Shown one piece after another: positions 26,122-35,408 of a stretch of DNA of 64,000 bases. Under the pieces are notes generated by a model, which was not told the DNA's origin, ran no database searches, and saw nothing but the letters and a program-made list of their open reading frames with translations. This stretch comes from Desulfosporosinus cupriresistens (GTDB taxonomy: Bacteria > Bacillota > Desulfitobacteriia > Desulfitobacteriales > Desulfitobacteriaceae). The stretch covers positions 62,001 through 126,000 of the forward strand of contig NZ_MASS01000001.1 in NCBI RefSeq assembly GCF_001707885.1, given 5' to 3'. The translations under genes were made by a program, and so were the position numbers. Every line of letters starts with the position of its first letter. The stretch's first letter is position 1.

Positions 26122-26889
26122 TCACTTCTGGCCTAAATCTCTGCCCATATTACAGGTATAATTCCATTCAATGGTGTCACCATTCTTAAGCTTAGTTTGG
26201 TTACACCCAAAGTTCGCATACAATTTGTTGACACAATACATCCATCCGCTTAAAGGTCCGCCGTCAAGCTCATAAAGATTATTAATCCCTTTAATATAAG
26301 CTGTTCCATTGGAACCTTCATACTGCATCTGAATATTATTTTCGCGAACGACTATCTTCAATACATCAAACACAGTTTCTCCCTCTTTAAACTCTACTTT
26401 TGTGGGAGGCAAAATGATTCCATTAGCAGGAACGACATCTTTAAATTTTTCCTGCTTGTCGAGACCCTTAGCAACTGCAGTAGAACAGTTGATCGCAATA
26501 GTTACTGCTGGCTTGTCTGTATTTTCAGGTTGTATTGGAATCGGAACTTGAATTGTCGGTGTTGGCGTGGAAGGATTAGCTTTGATAGTCGTCGTGAGTG
26601 CCGCTGTGGTTTTAGAAGGATTTTCTTGACTTTGAGCGCTATCTATTGTCTTAGGCAGATCTGCTTTGATTGGTTGATCAACTTGGGATTTACTGCTATC
26701 TGCTGAATTATTTTTGTTTTCTGGCCCAAGAGAAGTATTGTTTGATTTAGTTGCTTCCATATTGCTTGATACCTTATTCACGCTGTCCTTAGGCAACCCA
26801 GATGCAGTTTGATTATCTACGCCACACCCCGTCAAAAGAAGAGCCACTACTAACAGAAACATGGCAAGAAGCGATGCTAGCTTTTTCAA
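26122..26889 (-). CDS. DUF4430 (transcobalamin C-terminal-like) lipoprotein
   Basis: The 255-residue product has a lipoprotein signal with lipobox LLTGC (Cys22), a long Ser/Thr/Asn/Pro-rich linker (about 25-130) and a C-terminal DUF4430 domain ending GDTIEWNYTCNMGRDLGQK. DUF4430 corresponds to the beta domain of eukaryotic transcobalamin and intrinsic factor. Tethered to the membrane and first in the ECF operon, it may hand corrinoid to the S component. The same domain occurs in the large upstream surface protein. Confidence 0.85.
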   Translation of the reverse strand: MKKLASLLAMFLLVVALLLTGCGVDNQTASGLPKDSVNKVSSNMEATKSNNTSLGPENKNNSADSSKSQVDQPIKADLPKTIDSAQSQENPSKTTAALTTTIKANPSTPTPTIQVPIPIQPENTDKPAVTIAINCSTAVAKGLDKQEKFKDVVPANGIILPPTKVEFKEGETVFDVLKIVVRENNIQMQYEGSNGTAYIKGINNLYELDGGPLSGWMYCVNKLYANFGCNQTKLKNGDTIEWNYTCNMGRDLGQK

Positions 26890-26918
26890 ATTATAGTCCT
26901 TCCCTCACACATTTTCTT

Positions 26919-26978
26919 ATATATGAGGGTCCGTATTCCTGATCATAGATTATCCAATGTTAACGGACCCTCATATAT
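26919..26978. repeat. 15-base perfect inverted repeat with 30-base loop
   Basis: ATATATGAGGGTCCG and its exact complement flank 30 bases between the large surface-protein gene and the lipoprotein gene. There is no T-run on either side, so it is more likely an mRNA-processing or attenuating hairpin, or an operator, than a standard terminator. Confidence 0.6.
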
Positions 26979-27161
26979 TAGGCACTCAATTACTCTTGTC
27001 CTTAATCGTTACCCCTATCACAACAAATTTAGCTTCCGGTAACTGGCATAACATTCAGATTCATTATGCATCCGCCAAGGCTCCTAGCGTTCGAATGAAC
27101 ATAGTTCTAGTCTCCAGTATTACCAGTATTATTCAGAAGAGATCTGAACCGTCAGGGTTTT

Positions 27162-30100
27162 CTAAGGACGAAAATCATATAAGGAAGTCTTTCCATCCTT
27201 TAATCTGACATAAGAGGCTAAGGCCAGCAGGGCTTGCTCGGAAGCAGTGTTATCCGAATTCCCCGTTAATAGATGTTTAAAACCACCGTCCGCGGATCTA
27301 AATTGAAGCAAGGCACTCAATAACGTCTTGTTATTTTTAATGAACATCGAGTTGGTATCCATATCGATCCCTAGCGACGACAAAGCAATCATTGTTTGGC
27401 TAACACTTTCACTACTCTCTGTGCCCCCGGATTTAAATCCTCCCTCCGAATCCTGCAGTGCGCTTAAACAAGCTAACGCCTTATTCACAACAGCCTGCAC
27501 TTCCGGATGGCTGTCTGAATAGTAAGGGGCTAAAGCCTGAAGAGCCATCGCCGTAATATCCGGATCACTATCACCCGTTCCGTCCAGGGAGAATCCTCCA
27601 TCAGACAATTGCTTGTTCAGAATGATTTTTAGTAATTTTTCTGGCGTCCATTGAGCAGTCGAAGGTAAATTATAATCACCGCTGTTCAGAGTAAGCAGGG
27701 CAAAAATCGGCCCATTGATGCCCTGAGCTTCAATATCAGGATAATTGGCGATCTCAGCAATCAAGTCCTTGCCACCGAAATTGCGGGGATCTCCTTTGGC
27801 TGCTTCTACTGCCAAGCACATTCTGGCTAGGTTGGTCACTTTCCGTGTGACGGAGTTCCAATCTTGGCCAAGGTACTTCTCGTTTTCCGCCAGATAAGAG
27901 GACAAGCCATCGTTGAGGTTCAGCTGACCCAGTCCGACAGTGGGCCAATTATAGACCGTAGGATCAATAATTTCACCTGAAGCAGCCTGCTTAAAGGCCG
28001 CTTGAATAGTAGCCTTTTCCCAGACTGCCAAACCACTGATAGTTTCATCCACCTGCTGGCGGGTTGTAGCTCCTTCCTGAGGCCGAACTAAATTAGGAAC
28101 TAGCGTACGCAATTTGGTTTCTTGATCTGCGCTGATAATCCCGGTCCCTCCCACAATGACCAGATCGGAAGTCGTTCCTTTGTGGGCGGTTAGGAAACTT
28201 GAAGCGGCTTCTGGTATGGTATTATCAACCATAATAACCGGAGAGAAAGAATGCGCAGCCAAATTCCCCGCTGTTAAGGCATCGGCAAAATTTAGACCTG
28301 TCACTACATAAACCCGGTCCGTATTAAGACGTAACCCCTGGGCTATGGCCGTTGAAGTCGCATAACGGTCACTTCCAGCATAACGTACCACTCCTGGCAA
28401 ACGCTGAGTAATAGTTTCCGGGATGACGTTACTGCCGCCCACCACAATGGTGGAACTGACTTTTTGCGCAGCCAGTGCTTGAACTGTGGGATCTGGAAGA
28501 ACCGTCCGTTCCGTGAAAAGAATCGGGATTCCCTTGTAGGCAGCATAACTGGATACAGCTAGAGCATCCGCATAACTATTTTCACCACCATTGGCAATGA
28601 TGGCCTTCCCTGTTGTACCCAAAGCAGTGGCAAGCAGAGCTGCCGTGCTATAACGGTCCCGTCCGCCGTAGCGCAACACATTGTCCGCTCCGTAGACTTT
28701 TTCCAGTTCAGCTTGGATAGCCTGGGAAATGACGGCTGTCCCGCCGATTAAGGTAATCTTTTTCGACCCCAATTTTTGTATTTCTGCCAGAGTCGACGGG
28801 GTAAGAGTGTCTGTCTCCGTTAACAGGATAGGAGCGTTGAGCTTAAAGGCCAAGGGAACTGCAGCCAAGGCATCAGAAAACGCATAGGCATTAACCAAAA
28901 CCACATTGTCTGCTCCAGCTTTCCAGCCCTGTGTGGCCACCGCATTGGCTGTTTGGAAGCGGTCAAGGCCGGCCAAACGCTTAGGCACACTCGAAACATC
29001 TGCCATGACAGCATACGTAGAAAAGTGATAAGTAGGCACGGATAGGGTCTTGGTGATCGGGTCAAAAACGCCGCCCAACTTAACCCAATCGTTTTTGGCC
29101 GTATTCCACCAATAGATGGCCAGTTGTTGGGTCGTGATCCCGGTGGGAAGATCTCCAGAGGCGACAGGGAAACTAATCTCAACGGGCGCATTAAACTGAA
29201 CAGGCTCTGCCTGTTCAGCACCTGTCGAGTTTTCAAAGCCAAACTGGCGCTGGAACTTAAGAGGATTGATGACTATCGCGCCTGTGTCGGCCTTAGGTGG
29301 AGTCGTCACCTTACCTATCTCGACTGTGAATTTAACCGGAGTACTCTGATTACTTAACGCTCCTGGCGGCACAGTCAGCTGAACTCCGTCCGCTGCCTGC
29401 AGGACCACCTGCTCTGTACCAGCCGGACTTACAGTGGGAGTGTTGTCTGGGAGTCTAGCCCCGGCCTGTTGCTGGGCCGTGACATTAGTTAAGACTGCCA
29501 AGGCGTCCTGATTAGTTTGGCTGTTTGATCCAGTTGAGCCAACCGGATTAGTGACTGTTGGCTGGGCTGGAATTGGGCTAACACTGGTAGCTGTTCCTGC
29601 ACCGCTGTTATCCGGAGCACCTATGTCTTTGCCCATATTGGTCGTATACTGCCAAACCACTACGTCACCGTTTGTCAAAGTAATTGACGCTGCACTTACA
29701 CTCGGATAAGCACCATTTACTGAATACATCCAACCGCTGGAAGGACCATCAGTACCTGCGTTGATCCCATTAATCCCCGTAACATAAGAACCTGACCCAG
29801 TAACAGCCGCTTGGCCGAGCGTCTTTATCAGAACGGAATAAACCGTATCCCCACTTTCCAAGGGCACGGTTGTCGACGAGAGAATAGTTTGTCCATTCTT
29901 TCCGGCAACTGTCAAAGTAATATTACTTTGGACAGGCGGCTGCGAAGAAGTTCCGCTGCCTGACGGCGTGGAATCAGAAACCGTGATCTGCAAAGCCTGA
30001 TGATTGCCAGCACTGAAGATAAAATTCAGTGTTGTTGTTCCTGTCGCTTGTTGGGCTAGGTAACCTTTAGCAATAGTTACAGTACTGCTAGTGGCCGATA

Positions 30101-31469
30101 CCGTATAGTCGCTCCCAACCGTCAGCGTAGTCCCGCCATTGGTTATACTGGTTAAAGTATGTCCGTTAAGAGTCATTGCTATTGGCACATCGGCTTGATT
30201 TGCAGTATTCTTGTCAAAAACAGCCGTCACAGGCGTTATTGTACTGTTATTATTTCCCTGGGTACTGCTTTCTTGCAGCCTCTGCCAGACTGATTTATGG
30301 GCAAATAGATCCCCCAACGCAATCAAGGACTGATAGGTTGCCATAGCATCAGTTTTTCCTGGATTATAAGGAGAGTAAAATGACCCGTCGGCTAACTGAA
30401 AACTTAGCAGGTCATCAAGCATGGTTTTCCCGTTCTTTTTCCAGCTATCCGATAAAGGATCTTCACCGACAGCTACCAAACCCGAAATCACTGTAGCTAC
30501 ACTGTTGGGATTATCTGTTCCCCAGGAAGCAAATCCTCCTGTATTCTGTTGAATACTCTTCAAATAAGCTTTAGCGTTATTGATAGCAGTCTGAACACCA
30601 GTTACCGTTTGATGGTTGGCCAGAGCCAGCAGGGCCATCCCTGTTTGGTCAGGATCACTAGTGTTGTAGTCTGTTGAGTAAAAAAAAGCTCCGTCCGAAT
30701 TTTGATATGTCAATAAATTTGATATTGCTTTTTCTTGCTCATACGGTGTTTTCGCAGCATCCAGAGCCACCATAGCCCAGATTTGGTCGCTTGAAGTTAG
30801 ACCTAAGGAACCTGGGAATACACCTGTACTGCTGTCCTGTGTCGCCTTCAGCTCTGACAAGAGGTTACGTCCGTTTAGAGTATTGCTCGGATCTTCTCCC
30901 TTGGCCAGTGTTCCCAGAATATTTCCAGCAAGAATAGTTTTGCTGCTGTCCCAACTGGTTTTACTGCCTTCCCCTGCACCCCAGAGTCCTACCATATCCC
31001 ACCAGGTAGTGGCATTACTATAATTATTGCTGTGATAATAGCTAAGTACTTTTGTAAGACTGGTTGAATAAGCTGGAGTGGAATCAGAAACCGTTATCTG
31101 CAAAGCCTGAGGATTGCCGGCACTGAAGATAAAATTCAGTGTTGTTGTTCCTATCGCCTGTTGGGCCAAGTATCCTTTACCAATGGTAATACTGCTGCCG
31201 GTCGTTACTGTATAGTCGTTCCCTACCGTCAGCGGAGTTCCACCATTGGTTATACTGTTTAAATTATTTCCGTTAAGAGTCGTCGTTATTTGCACATCGG
31301 TTTGATGAGCAGAATTCTTGTCAAAAACAGCTGTCACAGGCGTTATAGTGCTGTTCTGATCTAATGCCGCATAAGCCGGTTTAGCCAAAGGAATTTGCAC
31401 AACCAACATGGAAAGCATCATTACAGCTATCAACAGCCATGAATATAATTTTCGAAAATCTCTTTTCAT
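27162..31469 (-). CDS. Large surface protein with alpha-barrel repeats, DUF4430 and CWB2 repeats; predicted corrinoid-binding protein
   Basis: The 1435-residue protein has a signal peptide (cleavage near KPAYA). By position it has an X2-like domain (about 36-128), prenyltransferase/squalene-cyclase-like helical repeats (135-400), a second X2-like domain (410-500), DUF4430 (510-615, ending VVWQYTTNMGKDIG), a ZU5-like beta region (686-823), three CWB2 cell-wall repeats (828-1123) and a second set of helical repeats (1150-1433). Alpha-alpha barrel plus DUF4430 is the architecture of transcobalamin and intrinsic factor. A cobalamin riboswitch precedes the gene. I infer a cell-wall-anchored corrinoid scavenger feeding the ECF transporter downstream. 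Confidence 0.82.
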   Translation of the reverse strand: MKRDFRKLYSWLLIAVMMLSMLVVQIPLAKPAYAALDQNSTITPVTAVFDKNSAHQTDVQITTTLNGNNLNSITNGGTPLTVGNDYTVTTGSSITIGKGYLAQQAIGTTTLNFIFSAGNPQALQITVSDSTPAYSTSLTKVLSYYHSNNYSNATTWWDMVGLWGAGEGSKTSWDSSKTILAGNILGTLAKGEDPSNTLNGRNLLSELKATQDSSTGVFPGSLGLTSSDQIWAMVALDAAKTPYEQEKAISNLLTYQNSDGAFFYSTDYNTSDPDQTGMALLALANHQTVTGVQTAINNAKAYLKSIQQNTGGFASWGTDNPNSVATVISGLVAVGEDPLSDSWKKNGKTMLDDLLSFQLADGSFYSPYNPGKTDAMATYQSLIALGDLFAHKSVWQRLQESSTQGNNNSTITPVTAVFDKNTANQADVPIAMTLNGHTLTSITNGGTTLTVGSDYTVSATSSTVTIAKGYLAQQATGTTTLNFIFSAGNHQALQITVSDSTPSGSGTSSQPPVQSNITLTVAGKNGQTILSSTTVPLESGDTVYSVLIKTLGQAAVTGSGSYVTGINGINAGTDGPSSGWMYSVNGAYPSVSAASITLTNGDVVVWQYTTNMGKDIGAPDNSGAGTATSVSPIPAQPTVTNPVGSTGSNSQTNQDALAVLTNVTAQQQAGARLPDNTPTVSPAGTEQVVLQAADGVQLTVPPGALSNQSTPVKFTVEIGKVTTPPKADTGAIVINPLKFQRQFGFENSTGAEQAEPVQFNAPVEISFPVASGDLPTGITTQQLAIYWWNTAKNDWVKLGGVFDPITKTLSVPTYHFSTYAVMADVSSVPKRLAGLDRFQTANAVATQGWKAGADNVVLVNAYAFSDALAAVPLAFKLNAPILLTETDTLTPSTLAEIQKLGSKKITLIGGTAVISQAIQAELEKVYGADNVLRYGGRDRYSTAALLATALGTTGKAIIANGGENSYADALAVSSYAAYKGIPILFTERTVLPDPTVQALAAQKVSSTIVVGGSNVIPETITQRLPGVVRYAGSDRYATSTAIAQGLRLNTDRVYVVTGLNFADALTAGNLAAHSFSPVIMVDNTIPEAASSFLTAHKGTTSDLVIVGGTGIISADQETKLRTLVPNLVRPQEGATTRQQVDETISGLAVWEKATIQAAFKQAASGEIIDPTVYNWPTVGLGQLNLNDGLSSYLAENEKYLGQDWNSVTRKVTNLARMCLAVEAAKGDPRNFGGKDLIAEIANYPDIEAQGINGPIFALLTLNSGDYNLPSTAQWTPEKLLKIILNKQLSDGGFSLDGTGDSDPDITAMALQALAPYYSDSHPEVQAVVNKALACLSALQDSEGGFKSGGTESSESVSQTMIALSSLGIDMDTNSMFIKNNKTLLSALLQFRSADGGFKHLLTGNSDNTASEQALLALASYVRLKDGKTSLYDFRP

Positions 31470-31531
31470 TTCTATTTATCCCCCTCTACATGCCTATAGC
31501 TAAAGTATCTCCTCGTTGCTTTAGAAATTAA

Positions 31532-31562
31532 GAAGCCTCTCAACCGATCGGTCAAGAGGCTA
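31532..31562 (-). terminator. Attenuator hairpin of cobalamin riboswitch 1
   Basis: AGCCTCTTGACC pairs with GGTTGAGAGGCT (two G-U pairs), followed on the minus strand by TTCTTAATTTC. It lies between the riboswitch and the start of the large surface protein and is the probable expression platform. The T-run is interrupted. Confidence 0.65.
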
Positions 31563-31641
31563 AAAATACTGATAATCATAGATTGATGCCAGCACTTTTA
31601 ACACCTCCCCCTATCGCTCGTAGAGTAGTTGGTGTCTAAAA

Positions 31642-31800
31642 TACAGGCAGGTCTTCTGACTCTGGATCATCAATGTTTCGCGCCTTCCCAGACTATGCCA
31701 GTGGCCTTCACGAAACATTTCCCCATCACAGCGGCGGGACCGTGCAGGAATTGCACCTGCTTCCTTTTTAACCGAAGCACTCATGCTCCGATACCTGAAT
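31642..31800 (-). promoter_or_regulatory. Cobalamin riboswitch 1 (surface corrinoid-binding protein)
   Basis: The minus strand shows the conserved core in order: GGAAGCAGGTGCAATTCCTG, CGGTCCCGCCGCTGT, GCCACTGG, GGGAAGGC and the B12 box AGTCAGAAGACCTGCCTG. Binding of a cobalamin should repress the downstream 1435-residue protein through the hairpin at 31532-31562. Confidence 0.95.
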
Positions 31801-31822
31801 TTTTCATAAATTAAATTTTACG

Positions 31823-32017
31823 TTATCTCCTATGAGCTAGTCCATTGGTTTTCCGTCGGGATAATTCTTCGAGTTCGTCTTCAATATCTATGAACTTCAC
31901 AAGCCACTGAATCCTCTGCTCCTTTTCCGAATTATACTTCCCTAAGATTTCTCCTCGCGCATCAAGCAACGCTTGCCTGTGCTCTTCCATCTCCTGATTC
32001 TTCTCTCGATCTCTCAT
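31823..32017 (-). CDS. Small charged orphan protein under its own cobalamin riboswitch
   Basis: This 64-residue, highly charged, helical protein (MRDREKNQEMEEHRQALLD... ELEELSRRKTNG) starts at ATG 32017 behind GAAGGAGG. It has no cysteine, membrane segment or known domain and may form a coiled coil. It is the only gene between riboswitch 2 and riboswitch 1, so it is expected to be made when corrinoid is scarce. Function unknown. Confidence 0.75.
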   Translation of the reverse strand: MRDREKNQEMEEHRQALLDARGEILGKYNSEKEQRIQWLVKFIDIEDELEELSRRKTNGLAHRR

Positions 32018-32042
32018 CAGTCAGGCCTCCTTCAAGAGAAAC

Positions 32043-32073
32043 AAAAAAAGCCTCTACAGAATACCTGTAAAGG
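32043..32073 (-). terminator. Attenuator hairpin of cobalamin riboswitch 2
   Basis: CCTTTACAG pairs with CTGTAGAGG around a GTATT loop, followed by C and seven T on the minus strand. It lies between riboswitch 2 and the small orphan gene, a textbook expression platform. Confidence 0.88.
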
Positions 32074-32168
32074 GATATAGTGACTCCGCTAGCCGGATAA
32101 TATACGCTGACTTCCCGACATAAACGACACCTCCCCTATCTTCCGTAGGTTCCTGTGTTGATCTGCAA

Positions 32169-32336
32169 TGAGCAGGTTTCCTGGCTTTAGTTCATCATAG
32201 CCCCACGTCTTCCCAGAAAAAATCCAGTGACAATTTGTGAGGCAACTCCCTATTACAGTGGCGAGACCGCGTCAGATTTTACTGACTTCCCTTTTAAATT
32301 CTTTCCCTTAGAAAAGAATCACTCATTACCTAATAT
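32169..32336 (-). promoter_or_regulatory. Cobalamin riboswitch 2 (orphan small protein)
   Basis: Minus strand core elements: GGGAAGTCAGTAAAATCTGAC, GCGGTCTCGCCACTGT, GTCACTGG, TGGGAAGAC and the B12 box AAAGCCAGGAAACCTGCTCA. It lies about 150 bases upstream of the 64-residue gene and only 370 bases upstream of riboswitch 1. Confidence 0.93.
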
Positions 32337-32491
32337 TTAATTGTCCTCATTATAACCTTAATTCTAAATTCTTGTAAACCCTGTCAGTACATAAATTTAC
32401 AATTATTAGCACTGATTGTCAAACTAACTGATATATTGACTGGGTATTTCTATCCCCTATCTGACATAGTCATATCAAGGATGGGGGTGGG

Positions 32492-33286
32492 TTGGTGCAG
32501 TTCAATATTTACCAATTATTTGTTTCAACATTTATAATTCATATAATCGATACGTTTGCCTACTCTGTGCGGCTTAATTCTGTTAAAAGTCGGCAATTCG
32601 CCTTATCCAATACCCTCTTTAACCTATTCTATCTAATCTCTCTTACAGCACATACACTGCAAGCTCCTTTGTTTGGAGGTTTGATGGATAGTTCCATTAA
32701 TCAAACTATCGACCCTCTTCCTACCATACGCAAGATCATTTGGGTAGCGACGGTAGGAACTTTTTTTGGCATAGTATTAACTCCCACTTTTTTAAAATTT
32801 TTTTCCAGAGCTGTAAAAAATCTTGAACGGTCTGGGTCTGTACCATTTGTTGTAATGGATGCTTTGAAATTTCGCAGTATCCGTAGATTTATTGAGAATG
32901 TTACTTTACCTTCAAAAAAGATGGTAAATAATCTGCCGTTTAAAAGAATACCTATTCAATTAATAGCTCTCAATTCTCTTGTCACCGGAATCTACACCAT
33001 AGGGGTGATGTCAGCTTATTATGCTGCTTTACTTGTTGATGCCCAGCATCGCTTAGCGGCTTCCGCTTCGGCAGGAGTAATTAACAGTGCCGCAAATATT
33101 ATCTTTATGCTCTTTGTTGACCCTAAATCTTCTATCATTACTGATCAGGCTTTAAAGGGGAATCGTCCCTACGAAGATGTCAAAGCGCTTGTCGTGATGT
33201 TGATGAGCGCCAAGCTAATAGGAACCATAATGGGACAAGTGCTCCTTACCCCAGTGGCCCATGCCATTGCAAATATTTATAAGTGA
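32492..33286 (+). CDS. amj: Amj-type lipid II flippase
   Basis: This 264-residue polytopic membrane protein has FNLFYLISLTAHTLQAPLFG in the N-terminal part and 'SAYYAALLVDAQHRLAASAS' followed by GVINSAANI in the C-terminal part, as in the Amj (YdaH) family. Amj moves the peptidoglycan precursor lipid II across the membrane and is an alternative to MurJ. Start is TTG 32492 or the adjacent GTG 32495, behind a G-rich site. It is monocistronic on the plus strand, unrelated to the flanking B12 genes. Confidence 0.82.
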   Translation: MVQFNIYQLFVSTFIIHIIDTFAYSVRLNSVKSRQFALSNTLFNLFYLISLTAHTLQAPLFGGLMDSSINQTIDPLPTIRKIIWVATVGTFFGIVLTPTFLKFFSRAVKNLERSGSVPFVVMDALKFRSIRRFIENVTLPSKKMVNNLPFKRIPIQLIALNSLVTGIYTIGVMSAYYAALLVDAQHRLAASASAGVINSAANIIFMLFVDPKSSIITDQALKGNRPYEDVKALVVMLMSAKLIGTIMGQVLLTPVAHAIANIYK

Positions 33287-33480
33287 TACTTTAGACTCCA
33301 ATCCTCGTTCGGAAAATTAAAACTTCACATACCTTAGCCGACTTCAAACCCTCGAAAGGAGAAGGACAAATTCTGATAAGACCACTGAGTCAATCTCTGC
33401 AAATCCTGATTGCTCCTAGCTTCTCCGTTTCAAAAACTGCAGGATTTATTTAGAGGGTATAATCTCACCAATAGAGAGTC

Positions 33481-34221
33481 CTAGTCCTTAGAAATCAATT
33501 TTGGGCAATTCGTATCCACCCAATCCAGTAGTTCCTGGACATTATTCACAGTTAAACCACCATTTGTCTTGGTTCTCTTCACAAGGACTGTCTCAATCCC
33601 CAATTCTAAAGCTGCAGAGATTTTAGTATCGGTCCCACCAGCCGCTCCACTATCTCTGGTTAGGAGAATATCTGCTCCATAGAATTTCAACATTGCCTTG
33701 TTGATCTCCTTCGAAAATTGCCCTTGCATCGCTACGATATCCCTCGGAGAAATGCCCATATCTTGACACTTTTGGACTAAACGCCCTTCAGGAAGAACCC
33801 TAACAACTAATCGTGCAGAGCGAGCAAAGGTGCTTTGCACGATGCTTTCCAGTTGGTGGCTGCCCGTCGTCACGAAAATCGTTATTATTCGTCTTTTTGT
33901 TTCATGCATTGCACCGACTCGCAATTCTAACTGAAGCAAAGCTTCCTCCCACGTAAGAACTGGATATATTAATAAGCTGTCTGGAATGACAGTCTCTGGT
34001 CTTTCTAACCTAAGATAAGGAATGCCCTTTTGCTCACACCATTGGCGTAACGGGGCAAATTTTACACTGCTGGAAGGAGGGCTGGCATCAAGTATTAAGG
34101 AGGGCTTCTGCAAAAAAGCCTTTTCCGTCCATGTTTGTATTCGTTTAAACTCTATCCCCCTGTTTTTAAGACACTCACAGATTTCACGCGCTGCCGCCGT
34201 TTCTCCCAATAACATGATCAT
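33481..34221 (-). CDS. cbiJ: Precorrin-6A/cobalt-precorrin-6A reductase CbiJ
   Basis: I chose ATG 34221, 9 bases after GGAGG; the frame is open further upstream without a site. The 246-residue protein begins MIMLLGETAAAREICECL, the nucleotide-binding segment of CbiJ/CobK. It contains IFVTTGSHQLES, VRVLP and 'LLTRDSGAAGGTDTKISAA' typical of the family. It reduces the corrin macrocycle with NAD(P)H in anaerobic cobalamin synthesis. It is the last gene downstream of cbiMNQO; other cbi genes are not in the window. Confidence 0.9.
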   Translation of the reverse strand: MIMLLGETAAAREICECLKNRGIEFKRIQTWTEKAFLQKPSLILDASPPSSSVKFAPLRQWCEQKGIPYLRLERPETVIPDSLLIYPVLTWEEALLQLELRVGAMHETKRRIITIFVTTGSHQLESIVQSTFARSARLVVRVLPEGRLVQKCQDMGISPRDIVAMQGQFSKEINKAMLKFYGADILLTRDSGAAGGTDTKISAALELGIETVLVKRTKTNGGLTVNNVQELLDWVDTNCPKLISKD

Positions 34222-34311
34222 TATTGTTAGCCTCCATATACCCGTTATAAAAACAAGTGTAACTCTATACACGCCTAATGTGTATGGGATATATGACACC
34301 TTTGTTTATTA

Positions 34312-35386
34312 CTAATGTGCATGTCTATGATATATGCCGGGAGTATGTTGGTGTTCATGAATTATAAATTCATGTTCATGAACATGGGAGTGATAGCCAT
34401 TTTTAGGTATTTCATGATCAGAATGGCCGTGTGTATGGTGTGAGTCGTTATGGTTATGCCTATGCTCGTGTTCCGTTGTTTCGTGTTTATGTAAATGTTC
34501 ATGGTCTTCTTTGAGCAAAAAGACTGCCCCAATAATCATGATAGGAAGAGAAAAAAAAACAACGTGCCTTGGCTTTCTCTGAACAAGAGCAAAGATAGTG
34601 CTACTCCAACAAAAGGAGCCGTTCCGAACAAAGCACTTGTCCTAGCAGACCCTAGTTCTCTCATGGCTCGAATAAATAGTACGATACTTAGCCCGTAACT
34701 GAAATAGCCTAAGACCATTGCCAGAAGAACAAATTTGAACGCAGGTAACGGAAAACCCAAAATAACGGATAGAATTAAGGAGAAAGTACCGGCACTTAAT
34801 CCTTTGATTGTAACAATCGAGAGAGGGTCTTTGTCCGAAACGTTTCGTGTGAAATTGTTGTCTATCCCCACAGAACACAAGCACTAATTACTCCAATGGC
34901 ACTCCATGAAAAACCCCACTGCCCGAATGAATCCCATGAGAGCAAAATACTTGCCATGGTAATCAGTAGTACAGCAATCCATATCCTTTTTCCGACAGTC
35001 TCTTTAAATGCAACGACAGCAATTACGGTAGTTGCCACACCCTCGAAATTTAGCAAAAGAGAAGCCGTAGAGGCCAGTGTATTTTTCAGGCCAAACATCA
35101 GTACAATGGGAGCTACTATCCCACCGACAAGTACAGCCCCCATGATCCAGAGCCAATCATTTCTGGTCAGGCTTGCCTCATCACTGAAACGTTCGTCTAA
35201 TCTGTGGAAGTATCTCTGTACATATCTGTGTAAGTAAAGCCCGATACCACTGCCAGGATATAGAAATGATGCCATTAGAGTCGGTGCAATTTCACCTAAA
35301 AGCAGTTTCGAAAGAGGGGCACTTGCACCAAACAAAGCAGCGGCAATTACTGCTTGCAGCATTGGGGTAGTATTTCTGTTCTTCAT
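34312..35386 (-). pseudogene. EamA/DMT-family transporter with His-rich tail, split by two frameshifts
   Basis: Three consecutive frames together give one EamA protein. Residues 1-174 (ATG 35386) stop at CVLWG*. The text resumes one frame over as IDNNFTRNVSDKDPLSIV and ends at FFFLFLS*. It resumes again as MIIGAVFLLKEDHEHLHKHE, followed by a tail of about 20 histidines. The first break is at a run of four G (five would restore frame), the second at nine T on the coding strand. Both are homopolymers, so sequencing error is possible. The intact protein would be a ten-helix transporter with a metal-binding tail, between cbiO and cbiJ, perhaps for cobalt. Confidence 0.82.
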
Positions 35387-35408
35387 TTTTATTTCCTCTT
35401 GTCAAGTA

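Noticed and set aside
26957..27208. An 83-codon plus-strand frame downstream of the large surface-protein gene
   Set aside because: It overlaps the inverted repeat and the 3' end of the minus-strand gene, with no ribosome site or domain.
28820..29242. A 140-codon minus-strand frame inside the large surface protein
   Set aside because: It is an alternate frame of the CWB2-encoding DNA, Leu/Arg/Ser-rich, without independent signals.
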